In this document: positions 1 to 6,950 of the stretch, in pieces
Layout of the letters: every line of letters starts with the position of its first letter
Position numbering within the stretch: position 1 is the first letter of the stretch
Assembly (NCBI GenBank): GCA_910586835.1
Contig: CAJUJU010000082.1
Coordinates: 1 to 11,203, forward strand
Source: an uncultured Acetatifactor sp.
Lineage (GTDB): Bacteria; Bacillota; Clostridia; Lachnospirales; Lachnospiraceae
Direction: 5' to 3'
DNA length: 11,203 bases
Program-made: the position numbers and the translations under genes
Notes under the pieces: model-generated
What the model was told of the DNA's origin: nothing
What the model saw: the letters and a program-made list of their open reading frames with translations, nothing else
The model's database searches: none

Positions 1-549
1 TCATTGTCTTTAATCTCAAATGATGGGACAAAAGATATATTTCAATTCCCATATCATTCTGGTGGTTATGGCGGTGGTTCATTATTGCTATCACCGTCTG
101 AAAGATATGTGATTTTTTCTTATTTTTCGGGTGAGAGTGAAGAGGGGTTTGTGTTACTTGAAATTGTGAATAATCAGTTCAAATTTTTGTATGATTCTGA
201 TTATTTGTATGGAGAAGATGCCAACTACGGTTTTGCGGATAACGAAAAAATTTTGATTCAGACTTTTCGTATAGGTTCATGGTATATAGAAGATGCGAAA
301 ACGGATGAAAGCGGGGATATGTATTACACATTTGGAGAATTAAATCTGCTTAATCTTGAAACCTTGAATCTGGATAGGCACACAATTCTCGTTTATCCCT
401 CCGATGATTGGAAAGAAGAAAAAACAGATGTGGGTACATTTTTGTTTACTGATATAGCAGATGGAATGTTGAGTGTAGAAATGCCGTGGGGAAACGAAAT
501 TTTTCAGTATCCATTGCAAGAAACTCTTATTATTAGATTCGGTAAATAA
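1..549 (+). CDS. Hypothetical protein, 5'-truncated (C-terminal part)
   Basis: The reading frame is open from the first base of the window and ends at TAA 547-549, giving about 182 residues. The first possible start, a TTG at 4, has no ribosome binding site in view, so the true start most likely lies upstream. I do not recognise the family. The protein is acidic and rich in aromatic residues. It alternates short hydrophobic beta-like strands with Gly/Asp/Ser turns (for example LLLSPSERYVIFSYF near residues 28-42), which resembles part of a beta-propeller or beta-sandwich. I see no membrane segment. The stretch is AT-rich compared with thrS and everything after it. Such acidic beta-rich orphans are sometimes immunity-like proteins of toxin loci, but nothing visible here proves that. 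Identity unknown; being coding is fairly sure. Confidence 0.7.
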   Translation, partial: SLSLISNDGTKDIFQFPYHSGGYGGGSLLLSPSERYVIFSYFSGESEEGFVLLEIVNNQFKFLYDSDYLYGEDANYGFADNEKILIQTFRIGSWYIEDAKTDESGDMYYTFGELNLLNLETLNLDRHTILVYPSDDWKEEKTDVGTFLFTDIADGMLSVEMPWGNEIFQYPLQETLIIRFGK

Positions 550-557
550 TTTTGTAT

Positions 558-793
558 TTATCGGGTTAATTCAAGAGAAAGAGAAAACTGCGCCACAGCC
601 TTGGCAGGCCATCGCGCAGCGATTTTGTTCAATTTATATTTGTCGGTTAATTTGCTGACCTGCACTGAGCATAGCACATCTCCCTGCCGCAGACAATCCC
701 AGACCGTCAAGGGCCGAGTAGTATTTTTCGCAAAGAGCGCGAAAAAATCCCCACCCTGAACCCCTTGACCGCTCGGATTTTTGCCGCTGCCAT
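558..793 (-). pseudogene. Possible frameshifted short ORF remnant
   Basis: On the minus strand an ATG at 793-791 opens a 28-codon frame with a basic peptide (starts MAAAKIRAVKGFRVG) that stops at 709-707. Overlapping that stop, a second minus frame is open for 50 codons from 710 down to TAA at 560-558; it contains LTDKYKLNKIAARWPAKA. The two frames overlap by four bases and differ by a one-base shift, as expected from a broken short gene. Ribosome binding signals are weak. This is a composition and frame argument only: the inverted repeats at 706-776 lie inside it and the apparent coding may be accidental. The family is not recognised. Confidence 0.2.
706..776. repeat. Nested inverted repeats (structured element)
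   Basis: The outer arms are GTCAAGGG at 706-713 and CCCTTGAC at 762-769. The inner arms are TTTTTCGC at 724-731 and GCGAAAAA at 739-746, with a 7-base loop. All arms are perfect. A third pair, CCGAG at 714-718 and CTCGG at 772-776, directly adjoins or nearly adjoins the outer arms but crosses them, so it could pair only in a pseudoknot or as an alternative fold. The inner hairpin ends in an A or T run on either strand, so it may act as a bidirectional terminator. Structured arrays like this are also common at transfer or replication origins of integrative elements. The function is unknown. Confidence 0.5.
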
Positions 794-951
794 TTCACCG
801 CCGAAAACGGGGAACAGACACTAAGTAAACAGAAAATTTGTAACGATCTGTAAAAATACCTTGCATATTGAATTTAACAATGGGAACACAATTCCGAAAA
901 AGGAGAAATTTTAACAGGAAGAGTATGATAAAAAATATTGAACACGGGGTA

Positions 952-1410
952 ATGGGTATGGATATTCAATACAGGAGATTAACGGAAAAAGAACTGGATA
1001 TGTTCCTGGAAATGAGAATCTGCCAGCTGCGGGAAGAAGGAGCAACAGAAGATTTGGATTTAAGGTCTGCCTTAAGGGATTATTACACTCGGCATATGGC
1101 AGACGGCACATTTATCTCCTGGCTGGCTGTTGACGGAGACAAAATAGTAGGAACAAGTGGAATGTCATTCATTGAAAAACCGCCATATTTTCGATGCCCG
1201 AACGGAAGAATAGGATTACTTTCCAGTATGTTTACTTCTAAAGATTATCGCAGGCGGGGAATTGCAAAAGAGTTGTTATCACGAGTTGTAAATGAAGCAA
1301 GAGAATATGGGTGCGGCAGCGTCCAAATCACAGCTTCAGATATGGGTGTGTTATTATATACTGATTTTGGATTTACGAAAAATGGCAATTTTATGCAACT
1401 TCAGCTGTAG
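952..1410 (+). CDS. GNAT family N-acetyltransferase
   Basis: This encodes a small cytoplasmic acetyltransferase of 150-152 residues that would move an acetyl group from acetyl-CoA to an unknown amine. The GNAT fold is visible: an N-terminal YRRLTEKELDMFLEMR segment, a strand WLAVDGDKIVGTSG, and motif A with GLLSSMFTSKDYRRRGIAKE. Here R100-x-x-G103-x-A105 forms the acetyl-CoA pyrophosphate loop. A C-terminal ITASDMGVLLYTDFGF segment matches motif B (typically A...LYxxxGF). Length is normal for the family. The start is uncertain: ATG 952 and ATG 958 are close together. GGGG at 946-949 is well spaced only for 958, while AGGAGA at 901-906 sits 19 bases before an in-frame ATG at 925. The gene is AT-rich and stands alone before the thrS promoter. 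The substrate cannot be told; drug modification is possible but unsupported. Confidence 0.85.
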   Translation: MGMDIQYRRLTEKELDMFLEMRICQLREEGATEDLDLRSALRDYYTRHMADGTFISWLAVDGDKIVGTSGMSFIEKPPYFRCPNGRIGLLSSMFTSKDYRRRGIAKELLSRVVNEAREYGCGSVQITASDMGVLLYTDFGFTKNGNFMQLQL

Positions 1411-1442
1411 GTATGCAAATGTTTCCGAAAAGTTTTTTTTCG

Positions 1443-1471
1443 TTGACAGACCGGGAAAAACCTGTTAGAGT
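1443..1471 (+). promoter_or_regulatory. Sigma-A promoter of thrS
   Basis: A perfect -35 TTGACA at 1443-1448 is followed by a 17-base spacer and a -10 TAGAGT at 1466-1471. Transcription should start around 1477-1480, just before the T-box leader. It lies about 30 bases after the GNAT stop, so thrS is transcribed on its own. Confidence 0.8.
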
Positions 1472-1486
1472 GAGTACAACAATATA

Positions 1487-1767
1487 AGAAAAGCAATGAC
1501 GGAAAGAGTAGTCTATGCGAAGTCAGACAGAGAGAACGGCGTGTGCTGAGAGCCGTTTATGAGGAAGCCGGACGAAAACCATTCCCGAGCCGCAGTGCTG
1601 AGAGAAGCCGGTGCTCCATATTGTGTGGGGTAAGGCGTTCCGCTAAGCGCTGCCGTAGGCCTGCGTTAAAGGATAGGATTTGATGGAATCTGAAGTGAAA
1701 AGTTAAGGTGGAACCGTGCGAATGCACCCTTAAGACTGTTACAGGCGGTCTTATGGGTGCTTTTCTT
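1487..1767 (+). ncRNA. T-box riboswitch leader, threonine specific
   Basis: This leader senses uncharged tRNA-Thr and decides whether transcription continues into thrS. The base of stem I can pair AGCA 1492-1495 with TGCT 1596-1599. The specifier loop reads GAAA-ACC-A, with the Thr codon ACC at 1578-1580 facing a GGU anticodon. The T-box core AAGGTGGAACCGTG is at 1705-1718. The antiterminator is perfect: TTAAGG 1703-1708 pairs with CCTTAA 1728-1733, and GTGC 1716-1719 pairs with GCAC 1724-1727. They leave a 7-base bulge TGGAACC (1709-1715) whose TGGA pairs with the tRNA 3' end; A1712 implies a U discriminator base. The specifier codon and the downstream gene agree, which makes the call very secure. 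Confidence 0.95.
1724..1767 (+). terminator. T-box regulated intrinsic terminator
   Basis: GCACCC 1724-1729 pairs with GGGTGC 1755-1760 and TAAGAC 1731-1736 pairs with GTCTTA 1748-1753, with one T/T mismatch between them. TTTTCTT follows at 1761-1767. The left arm is shared with the 3' half of the antiterminator, so the two folds exclude each other. This is the off state when tRNA-Thr is charged. Confidence 0.93.
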
Positions 1768-1808
1768 GTATTGTTGCAAATTTTAAAAATCGAAAGGAGC
1801 AACAAGGT

Positions 1809-3584
1809 ATGAAGGTTCTGAGAAGAAACGGAGAAACGGTGGAAATTGGATTTGAGGAAAAGGAGGGGCAAAAGGCGTTCTGGCACACCAGCGCCCATGT
1901 GCTGGCCCAGGCGGTGAAGCGACTGTACCCGGAGACAAAGTGCGGGGTGGGACCGGCTATCGAGAACGGATTTTACTATGATTTTGCATTTTCCTTTTCC
2001 TTCGCGGAGGAGCATCTGCGGGCGGTGGAGGCTCAGATGAAAAAGATCGTGAGGGAGTCCCTGTCCCTGCAGGTCTCCCGGGTTAGTCGGCAGGAAGCGG
2101 AAGACTATATGAGAGAGCAGGGAGAGGACTATAAGCTGGAGCTGATCCGGGAGTTGCCGGAGACGGAAGCGATCAGCTTTTTCAAACAGGGAGAGTATGT
2201 GGAATTTTGCGCGGGCCCTCACATTTCCAATACCAGTCATATAAAAGCCATAAAGCTTTTGTCCGTGGCCGGGGCATATTGGAAGGGACAGGAAGGAAAT
2301 AAGATGCTGACGCGTATTTACGGAATTTCTTTTCCGAAGGCTTCGCTGCTGGAGGAACATCTGCACATGCTGGAGGAGGCCAGATTGCGGGATCACAGGA
2401 AGCTTGGGAGAGAGCTTGGGCTCTTCATGCTGGCGGAGGAGGGACCTGGTTTTCCCTTCCTTTTGCCCCGGGGAGTGATTTTAAAGAATCTTTTGTTGGA
2501 TTACTGGCGGAGACTGCACAGTCGGGAAGGGTATCTGGAAATCTCCACGCCGGTGATGCTGAACCGGAAACTCTGGGAGATATCCGGTCATTGGGAGCAT
2601 TACCGGGAGGCCATGTACACGTCGGTGATAGACGATGTGGAGTATGCCATCAAGCCCATGAGCTGTCCCGGAGGAATGCTGGTGTATCAGCAGGAACCCC
2701 ATTCTTATCGGGAACTGCCGCTTCGCATGGCGGAGCTGGGACTGGTTCACCGGAACGAAAAATCAGGACAGCTTCACGGTCTCATGCGGGTTCGGGCCTT
2801 TACCCAGGACGACGCTCATATTTTCATGACCCAGGAGCAGGTGGTCGGAGAGATACAGCGGGTTGCGGAGCTGATCGACGAGGTGTATCAAAGATTTGGT
2901 TTTTCTTATCATGTGGAGCTTTCCACGCAGCCGGAGAACAGCATCGGAAGCGCCGAGGAATGGGAGCTTGCGACCCGGGCGTTGAGAAATGCCATGGATG
3001 CGCTGGAGCTGCCCTATTCGGTCAATGAAGGAGACGGAGCCTTTTACGGGCCCAAGCTGGATTTTCATCTGAAGGATTCCATCGGACGCACCTGGCAGTG
3101 CGGAACCATCCAGCTTGACTTTCAGCTTCCCCGGCGTTTTGGAGCGGAGTATATCGGCGCGGACGGAAAGACGCACAGACCCGTCATGATACACAGGGTT
3201 CTGTTCGGTTCCATCGAGCGTTTCATTGGGATTCTGATAGAGCACTACGCAGGAAAGTTTCCGGTATGGCTGTCCCCGGTGCAGGTAAAGCTGCTGCCGG
3301 TCTCCGACAAATATCTGCCCTATGCGCGTGGCGTGCTGGAGAAACTGTCGGACAGGGGCATCCGCGCAGAGCTGGATACGAGAGATGAAAAGCTGGGTTA
3401 TAAAATCAGGGAGGCGAGAATGGATAGGGTTCCCTATATGATCATTGTAGGGGAAAAGGAGCAGGAGAGCGGCACGGTGTCCGTCCGGCTGCGCGATGCG
3501 GAGGCGGGCAGGCAGGAGAGAGGAGAGATGGCGCCGGAGGCACTGGCGGAGGAAATCCTGGCCCTGAGTGGTGCTCACTCCTAA
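1809..3584 (+). CDS. thrS: Threonyl-tRNA synthetase lacking the TGS domain
   Basis: This class II synthetase joins threonine to tRNA-Thr in the cytoplasm. It has 591 residues, against about 640 for the usual bacterial enzyme. Only some 25 residues precede the editing domain, so the N-terminal TGS domain is absent. The start is well supported: AAAGGAG at 1793-1799 is 9 bases before ATG, and the T-box terminator lies just upstream, leaving no room for more. The editing site is intact with H26-xxx-H30 and C134-xxx-H138. The catalytic core shows MSCPGG with zinc ligand C286, motif 2 HRNE (314-317) with HGLMRVRAFTQDDAHIF (323-339) including zinc ligand H337, and motif 3 around MIHRVLFGSIERF with zinc ligand H462. 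Residues from about 485 onward form the anticodon-binding domain. Expression is set by the T-box. Clostridia may carry a second, full-length ThrRS; this could be that second copy. Confidence 0.96.
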   Translation: MKVLRRNGETVEIGFEEKEGQKAFWHTSAHVLAQAVKRLYPETKCGVGPAIENGFYYDFAFSFSFAEEHLRAVEAQMKKIVRESLSLQVSRVSRQEAEDYMREQGEDYKLELIRELPETEAISFFKQGEYVEFCAGPHISNTSHIKAIKLLSVAGAYWKGQEGNKMLTRIYGISFPKASLLEEHLHMLEEARLRDHRKLGRELGLFMLAEEGPGFPFLLPRGVILKNLLLDYWRRLHSREGYLEISTPVMLNRKLWEISGHWEHYREAMYTSVIDDVEYAIKPMSCPGGMLVYQQEPHSYRELPLRMAELGLVHRNEKSGQLHGLMRVRAFTQDDAHIFMTQEQVVGEIQRVAELIDEVYQRFGFSYHVELSTQPENSIGSAEEWELATRALRNAMDALELPYSVNEGDGAFYGPKLDFHLKDSIGRTWQCGTIQLDFQLPRRFGAEYIGADGKTHRPVMIHRVLFGSIERFIGILIEHYAGKFPVWLSPVQVKLLPVSDKYLPYARGVLEKLSDRGIRAELDTRDEKLGYKIREARMDRVPYMIIVGEKEQESGTVSVRLRDAEAGRQERGEMAPEALAEEILALSGAHS

Positions 3585-3592
3585 TCCTTCCA

Positions 3593-3638
3593 CTTCACAC
3601 ACAATCTTCACACGGAATTCATGTGCTTATGATAAAAT
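3593..3638 (+). promoter_or_regulatory. Candidate promoter and direct-repeat operator of the RR/HK/ABC operon
   Basis: CTTCACAC occurs twice, at 3593-3600 and 3606-3613, 13 bases apart. The second copy carries TTCACA (3607-3612), a plausible -35. The -10 candidates are TATGAT 3628-3633 (spacer 15) and TGATAA 3630-3635 (spacer 17). Direct repeats overlapping a weak -35 are typical of OmpR/PhoB-type regulators, so the downstream regulator may act on its own promoter. No terminator separates thrS from this site, so some read-through is likely. Confidence 0.45.
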
Positions 3639-3686
3639 AACCATATTCAAGGCAGGAAGGGGCCGGATAAAGAAGGAGGGGAACGT

Positions 3687-4349
3687 TTGAACATTTTGTT
3701 TTTGGAGGATGAGCCCGCCATACAGGAGGTGCTGACCGAATATATGAAGCTGCAGGGCTATGACGTGACCTGCGTGCAGGACGGGGACAGGGCGCTGGAA
3801 CTGCTGCGGGAGCACATGTTTGACATGGCAGTCCTGGATATCATGGTTCCGGGGGTGAGCGGGCTGGAGGTACTTTCTTATATTAAGGAACAGAGGCCGG
3901 AGACAGCTACCATCATGCCGACCGCTTTGGGGGACGAGAAAACCCAGGTCTCCGCCTTCAACCTTTACGCCGACGATTATGTGATCAAGCCGGTGTCGCC
4001 CATCATTCTGCTAAAGCGTATGGAGACCATTCTGCGGCGGGTGAAAAGAACAGAACAGCGGGAGGAGAAGGGGCTGGTCATACACGGGGATTCCTATCAG
4101 GCATTTTACGATGGCGTGCCGCTGGAGCTGACCTTGAGCGAATTTCTGCTGCTGCAGGTGCTGGAGGGGGAGCCCAACCGGGCCTTTACCAGGGAGCAGC
4201 TGATCCTGCGGATTTTCAATGAGGATTATGTGGGAAACGACAGGATCATTGACGCTCATGTGAAAAATCTCCGGAAAAAGCTTCCCCATAATTATATCAA
4301 GACCGTTGTGGGGATCGGGTATCAGTGGCTGAAGGGAGAGGAGATATGA
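3687..4349 (+). CDS. OmpR/PhoB-family response regulator
   Basis: This is a DNA-binding response regulator of 220 residues. The receiver domain spans about 1-115, with acidic pair E7/D8, phosphoacceptor D51 (in VLDIMVPG), switch residue T79 and K101 in DDYVIKP. The C-terminal winged helix lies at about 125-218, with ELTLSEFLLLQVL and the recognition segment RIIDAHVKNLRKKL. The start is TTG at 3687, supported by AGGAGGGG at 3674-3681. The gene overlaps the kinase gene by ATGA at 4346-4349, so the two are translationally coupled and form a pair. By position it should control the following ABC exporter. It is close to the BceR/VncR kind of clostridial regulators, but the exact subfamily is uncertain. 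Confidence 0.93.
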   Translation: MNILFLEDEPAIQEVLTEYMKLQGYDVTCVQDGDRALELLREHMFDMAVLDIMVPGVSGLEVLSYIKEQRPETATIMPTALGDEKTQVSAFNLYADDYVIKPVSPIILLKRMETILRRVKRTEQREEKGLVIHGDSYQAFYDGVPLELTLSEFLLLQVLEGEPNRAFTREQLILRIFNEDYVGNDRIIDAHVKNLRKKLPHNYIKTVVGIGYQWLKGEEI

Positions 4350-6013
4350 AGTCCGGTCAAAAAGGCAGCCGTGTTGGATTGACTGCGCGCCGCGGAGCGC
4401 GGATGAGTATGAAAATGGGTCTGTCCAGAAAGACTTTTCTGTACAGCAGCCTGCTGGCCGTCGTGATGGTGGCTTTTGTGACAGGTTACTTTGTCTTTAT
4501 GCTGCCGTCCCTGTATGTGAATTATGTGATGGAGAGAAATCTACGCTCCGCGGAGGAGATTCACAAGGGGTATATGAGCGACAGAAGCTATGACCGTCTG
4601 GCGGTTACAAATCCCTCCGCCACTTTCTCCGTGGAGATTCCAAAGGAAGGGGATGAAATTTATGCGGCGGGGAAATTTTTCCGGGTGACGGTTCAGGTGC
4701 AGGATCGGGAGCTTATGGAGCTGCTGCAAGAGTTCCGGAGTCTGCTGGGGAGACTGGAAGAGGCCGGGGGGACGGAGCAGGAGGAGCTTGAGGCCTTCTC
4801 ACAGGAGCATATTTCGGAGCTGTGGACCGAAACACTGAAGAATAAGTTTGTGGGTGAGGGGATGTTCCCCGAGAATTATCCGGTGAAAGTATTTTTTGAG
4901 GGAAGGGAAAACAGCGGGGTCTACCAGGAGGAATATATTAAAATCCACAGCCTGTCCGGGCAGGTCACCGTCTGCGAGGCGGGAGTATCCGGCGGAAGCT
5001 TCGGCTATACCACCTATGTGGCCTTGGGGCAGACACAGGACGCTTTTATCATCACGGTTCTGTCTACCATGACGCCGCGGATGGAGGAAATCGTGCCGGT
5101 GGTGACGGAAAGCCTGCCCATGATCGTTGCGGTGGTGTTTTTCCTGGTGCTGATGGCCTCCCGCTTCTTCGCCGGAAAGATCGTCCAGCCCATCATCCGG
5201 CTTGCAGGACAGGCGGGAAATATCAGACTTACAGGCTCCTGCGAGATGGTGTCCGGCGCCGACAGGGGAGATGAGATCGGAGAGCTGGCGGCGGCCCTGG
5301 ATGAATTGTACCTGCGGCTGCGGGACAGTTACAGGGAGCTTCAGGAAAAGAATCAGATGCTGGAGGAAGAGGGCGAGCGGCAGGAGATCTTTCTCCGCGC
5401 CTCATCCCATCAGCTGAAAACGCCGGTGGCGGCGGCGCTGCTTCTGGTGGACGGCATGATAAACGAAGTGGGAAAATATAAGAACACAAAAGAATATCTG
5501 CCGGAGGTAAAAAAACAGCTGCAGTCCATACGAAGGCTGGTGGATGACATCCTGTACCTGAACGATCAGGCGGGAAATGTGCAGCCGGAGCCTGTGGCCC
5601 TGGAGGTATTGGCTGGGGAAATCCTGAAAACATATGAGGTTCAGATCGAGAACAAAAGGTTAAGGGTGGCCATGGCTGGGCAGAGAATGGCATTCACCGA
5701 CAGGGAAATGATGTGGAAGATCATTGACAATCTGATCTCCAATGCGGTGGCCTATACCCCGGAGGGGGAACGTATTGAGATCCGGATTGGAGAGGATGGC
5801 CTGTGTGTGCAAAATTACGGCGTCACCATAGAGGAAAAACTGCTGCCGGGAATTTTCAAGCCCTTTGTGAGCAGCACGGGACAGAAGGGAAAAGGGCTGG
5901 GTCTGTATGTGGCGGCCTACTATGGCAGGCTCCTGGGAGGAACGCTGCAGGCAGAAAATATGGAAAACAGTGTGTGTGTCAGATTGCTGATGCCATTGAC
6001 CGCAGAAGAATGA
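4346..6013 (+). CDS. Sensor histidine kinase with large extracytoplasmic domain
   Basis: This membrane kinase of 555 residues is the partner of the preceding regulator. The ATG at 4346 overlaps that gene's stop and is preceded by GGGAGAGGAG. It has a basic N-terminus, TM1 at about 30-54, roughly 200 extracellular residues (55-256), TM2 at about 257-277, a HAMP-like linker (about 279-340), an H-box ASSHQLKTPVA with H355, an N-box DNLISNAVAYTP (N462, N466) and a G-box GKGLGLY (515-521). The usual DxGxG box is replaced by VQNYGVTIEEKLLPGIFKPF, a variant seen in other Firmicutes kinases, so activity is expected. The external domain matches no sensor fold I recognise. It is much larger than the short loop of BceS-type kinases, so ligand sensing is probably direct rather than through the transporter. 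An in-frame GTG at 4325 is less likely as start. Confidence 0.93.
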   Translation: MKSGQKGSRVGLTARRGARMSMKMGLSRKTFLYSSLLAVVMVAFVTGYFVFMLPSLYVNYVMERNLRSAEEIHKGYMSDRSYDRLAVTNPSATFSVEIPKEGDEIYAAGKFFRVTVQVQDRELMELLQEFRSLLGRLEEAGGTEQEELEAFSQEHISELWTETLKNKFVGEGMFPENYPVKVFFEGRENSGVYQEEYIKIHSLSGQVTVCEAGVSGGSFGYTTYVALGQTQDAFIITVLSTMTPRMEEIVPVVTESLPMIVAVVFFLVLMASRFFAGKIVQPIIRLAGQAGNIRLTGSCEMVSGADRGDEIGELAAALDELYLRLRDSYRELQEKNQMLEEEGERQEIFLRASSHQLKTPVAAALLLVDGMINEVGKYKNTKEYLPEVKKQLQSIRRLVDDILYLNDQAGNVQPEPVALEVLAGEILKTYEVQIENKRLRVAMAGQRMAFTDREMMWKIIDNLISNAVAYTPEGERIEIRIGEDGLCVQNYGVTIEEKLLPGIFKPFVSSTGQKGKGLGLYVAAYYGRLLGGTLQAENMENSVCVRLLMPLTAEE

Positions 6014-6032
6014 CGCAGAGGAGGGATAAGCT

Positions 6033-6950
6033 ATGCTGCTGACGATCAGACAGCTTCAGGTGACATATGGAAAACAGACGGCGCTGCAGATTCAGACGCC
6101 TATTACCTTTGAAAGGGGGGACAGAATCGGCGTCATCGGTTCCAACGGTGCGGGAAAGACCACGCTGGTGAAGGCGCTGCTGGGGCTCGCACCCTATCAG
6201 GGCAGTATTGTGACGGAGTTGAAGCCGGAGCAGATGGCGGTACACATGCAGTTCAACGAGTATGTGACGACCATGCCTGTAAAATATATTATGGAGACCA
6301 TCCTGAACACCAGGATAAAATCAGACAGCCAGCTGCAGGAGCTGATCCGGTTTTTTGACTTTGAGGGCTGCCTGGGCAAAAGATACAGCGCATTGTCCGG
6401 CGGACAGAAGCAGCGGCTTACCATCATCCTGGTGATGATGCAGAGGGCGGAGCTGACCTTTTATGATGAAGTCACGTCCGGACTGGATTTTGAGTCCAGG
6501 CAGAAGCTGATGGAAAAACTGGTGGAGTGGTATCGGGACAGGAAAGATACGCTTGTGGTGATATCCCACTATTACGAGGAGCTGGAACAGCTGGCAGATA
6601 AGCTTCTGATTCTGGATCAGGGAAAGGTGGTAGCCTTCGGAAAGAAGGAGGAGCTGTTCCGCACTTATTGCGGGAAGGCAATTCTGGTGCTGGAAAACAA
6701 CGAACGAAACAAAGCGCTGACAAAAGGCTGTTCGCTGCTTGTGGCGCCGGAGCATCTGATCGCCCTGACCTGCAGGGATGAGGCGGAGGAGGAGAAAATG
6801 CTTTCTCTTCTGAACCGGAATAATATCAATTTTAAAAGGAGCAACTGTGATATTGAAATCATGACCATCAATGCCAGGAAAAGCTTTTATGAGAAGCTGG
6901 GACAAAGCGGGCAGAGCAGGGCACACGCCGGGGAGGACGGAAATGAATAA
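6033..6950 (+). CDS. ABC transporter ATP-binding protein
   Basis: This 305-residue cytoplasmic ATPase powers the permease encoded next. Visible motifs are Walker A GSNGAGKTT (36-44, K42), Q-loop Q73, signature LSGGQKQR (121-128), Walker B TFYDEVTSGLD with D145/E146, and the H-loop H179 (ISHYYEE). The Walker B tail reads DEVTSGLD instead of the common DEPTSGLD. About 80 residues follow the core and form an accessory C-terminal domain, as in BcrA-like exporters of peptide antibiotics. GAGGAGG at 6018-6024 precedes ATG 6033, which lies 19 bases after the kinase stop, so it belongs to the same operon. The final eight bases overlap the permease start. The substrate is not deducible; antimicrobial peptide or envelope-stress export is the best guess. 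Confidence 0.93.
   Translation: MLLTIRQLQVTYGKQTALQIQTPITFERGDRIGVIGSNGAGKTTLVKALLGLAPYQGSIVTELKPEQMAVHMQFNEYVTTMPVKYIMETILNTRIKSDSQLQELIRFFDFEGCLGKRYSALSGGQKQRLTIILVMMQRAELTFYDEVTSGLDFESRQKLMEKLVEWYRDRKDTLVVISHYYEELEQLADKLLILDQGKVVAFGKKEELFRTYCGKAILVLENNERNKALTKGCSLLVAPEHLIALTCRDEAEEEKMLSLLNRNNINFKRSNCDIEIMTINARKSFYEKLGQSGQSRAHAGEDGNE

Larger units (their letters stand above)
550..867. other. Gene-poor stretch with nested inverted repeats, possible mobile-element remnant
   Basis: No convincing plus-strand gene lies here. A small hairpin ATCGC-GCA-GCGAT occurs at 611-623, followed by TTTTG; it could be a weak terminator for the gene to the left. Further right is a set of inverted repeats at 706-776, listed separately. 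The minus strand has two adjoining short open frames, 558-710 and 707-793, which together look like one frameshifted short gene. The base composition differs from both neighbours, being GC-rich between AT-rich genes. I suspect a non-coding or decayed piece of an integrative element, but no integrase, relaxase or end repeat is visible. Confidence 0.4.

Noticed and set aside
838..869. Possible GNAT promoter (TTGTAA with CATATT)
   Set aside because: The spacer would be 20 bases and the -10 is poor, so it cannot be supported.
1426..1442. CGAAAA / TTTTCG hairpin after the GNAT gene
   Set aside because: The stem is short and AT-rich, and its right arm adjoins the thrS -35. It is too weak to call a terminator.
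1557..2396. Minus-strand open frame across the T-box and thrS start
   Set aside because: It overlaps the T-box leader and the ThrRS editing domain, and its translation is low-complexity Leu/His/Arg-rich.
2763..3611. Minus-strand open frame of 282 codons within thrS
   Set aside because: It is a shadow of the ThrRS catalytic and anticodon-binding domains, with no domain of its own.
6871..6942. N-terminal extension of the permease
   Set aside because: The extra residues are polar, encoded inside the ATPase gene and lack a ribosome binding site. ATG 6943 has one and gives the normal overlap.
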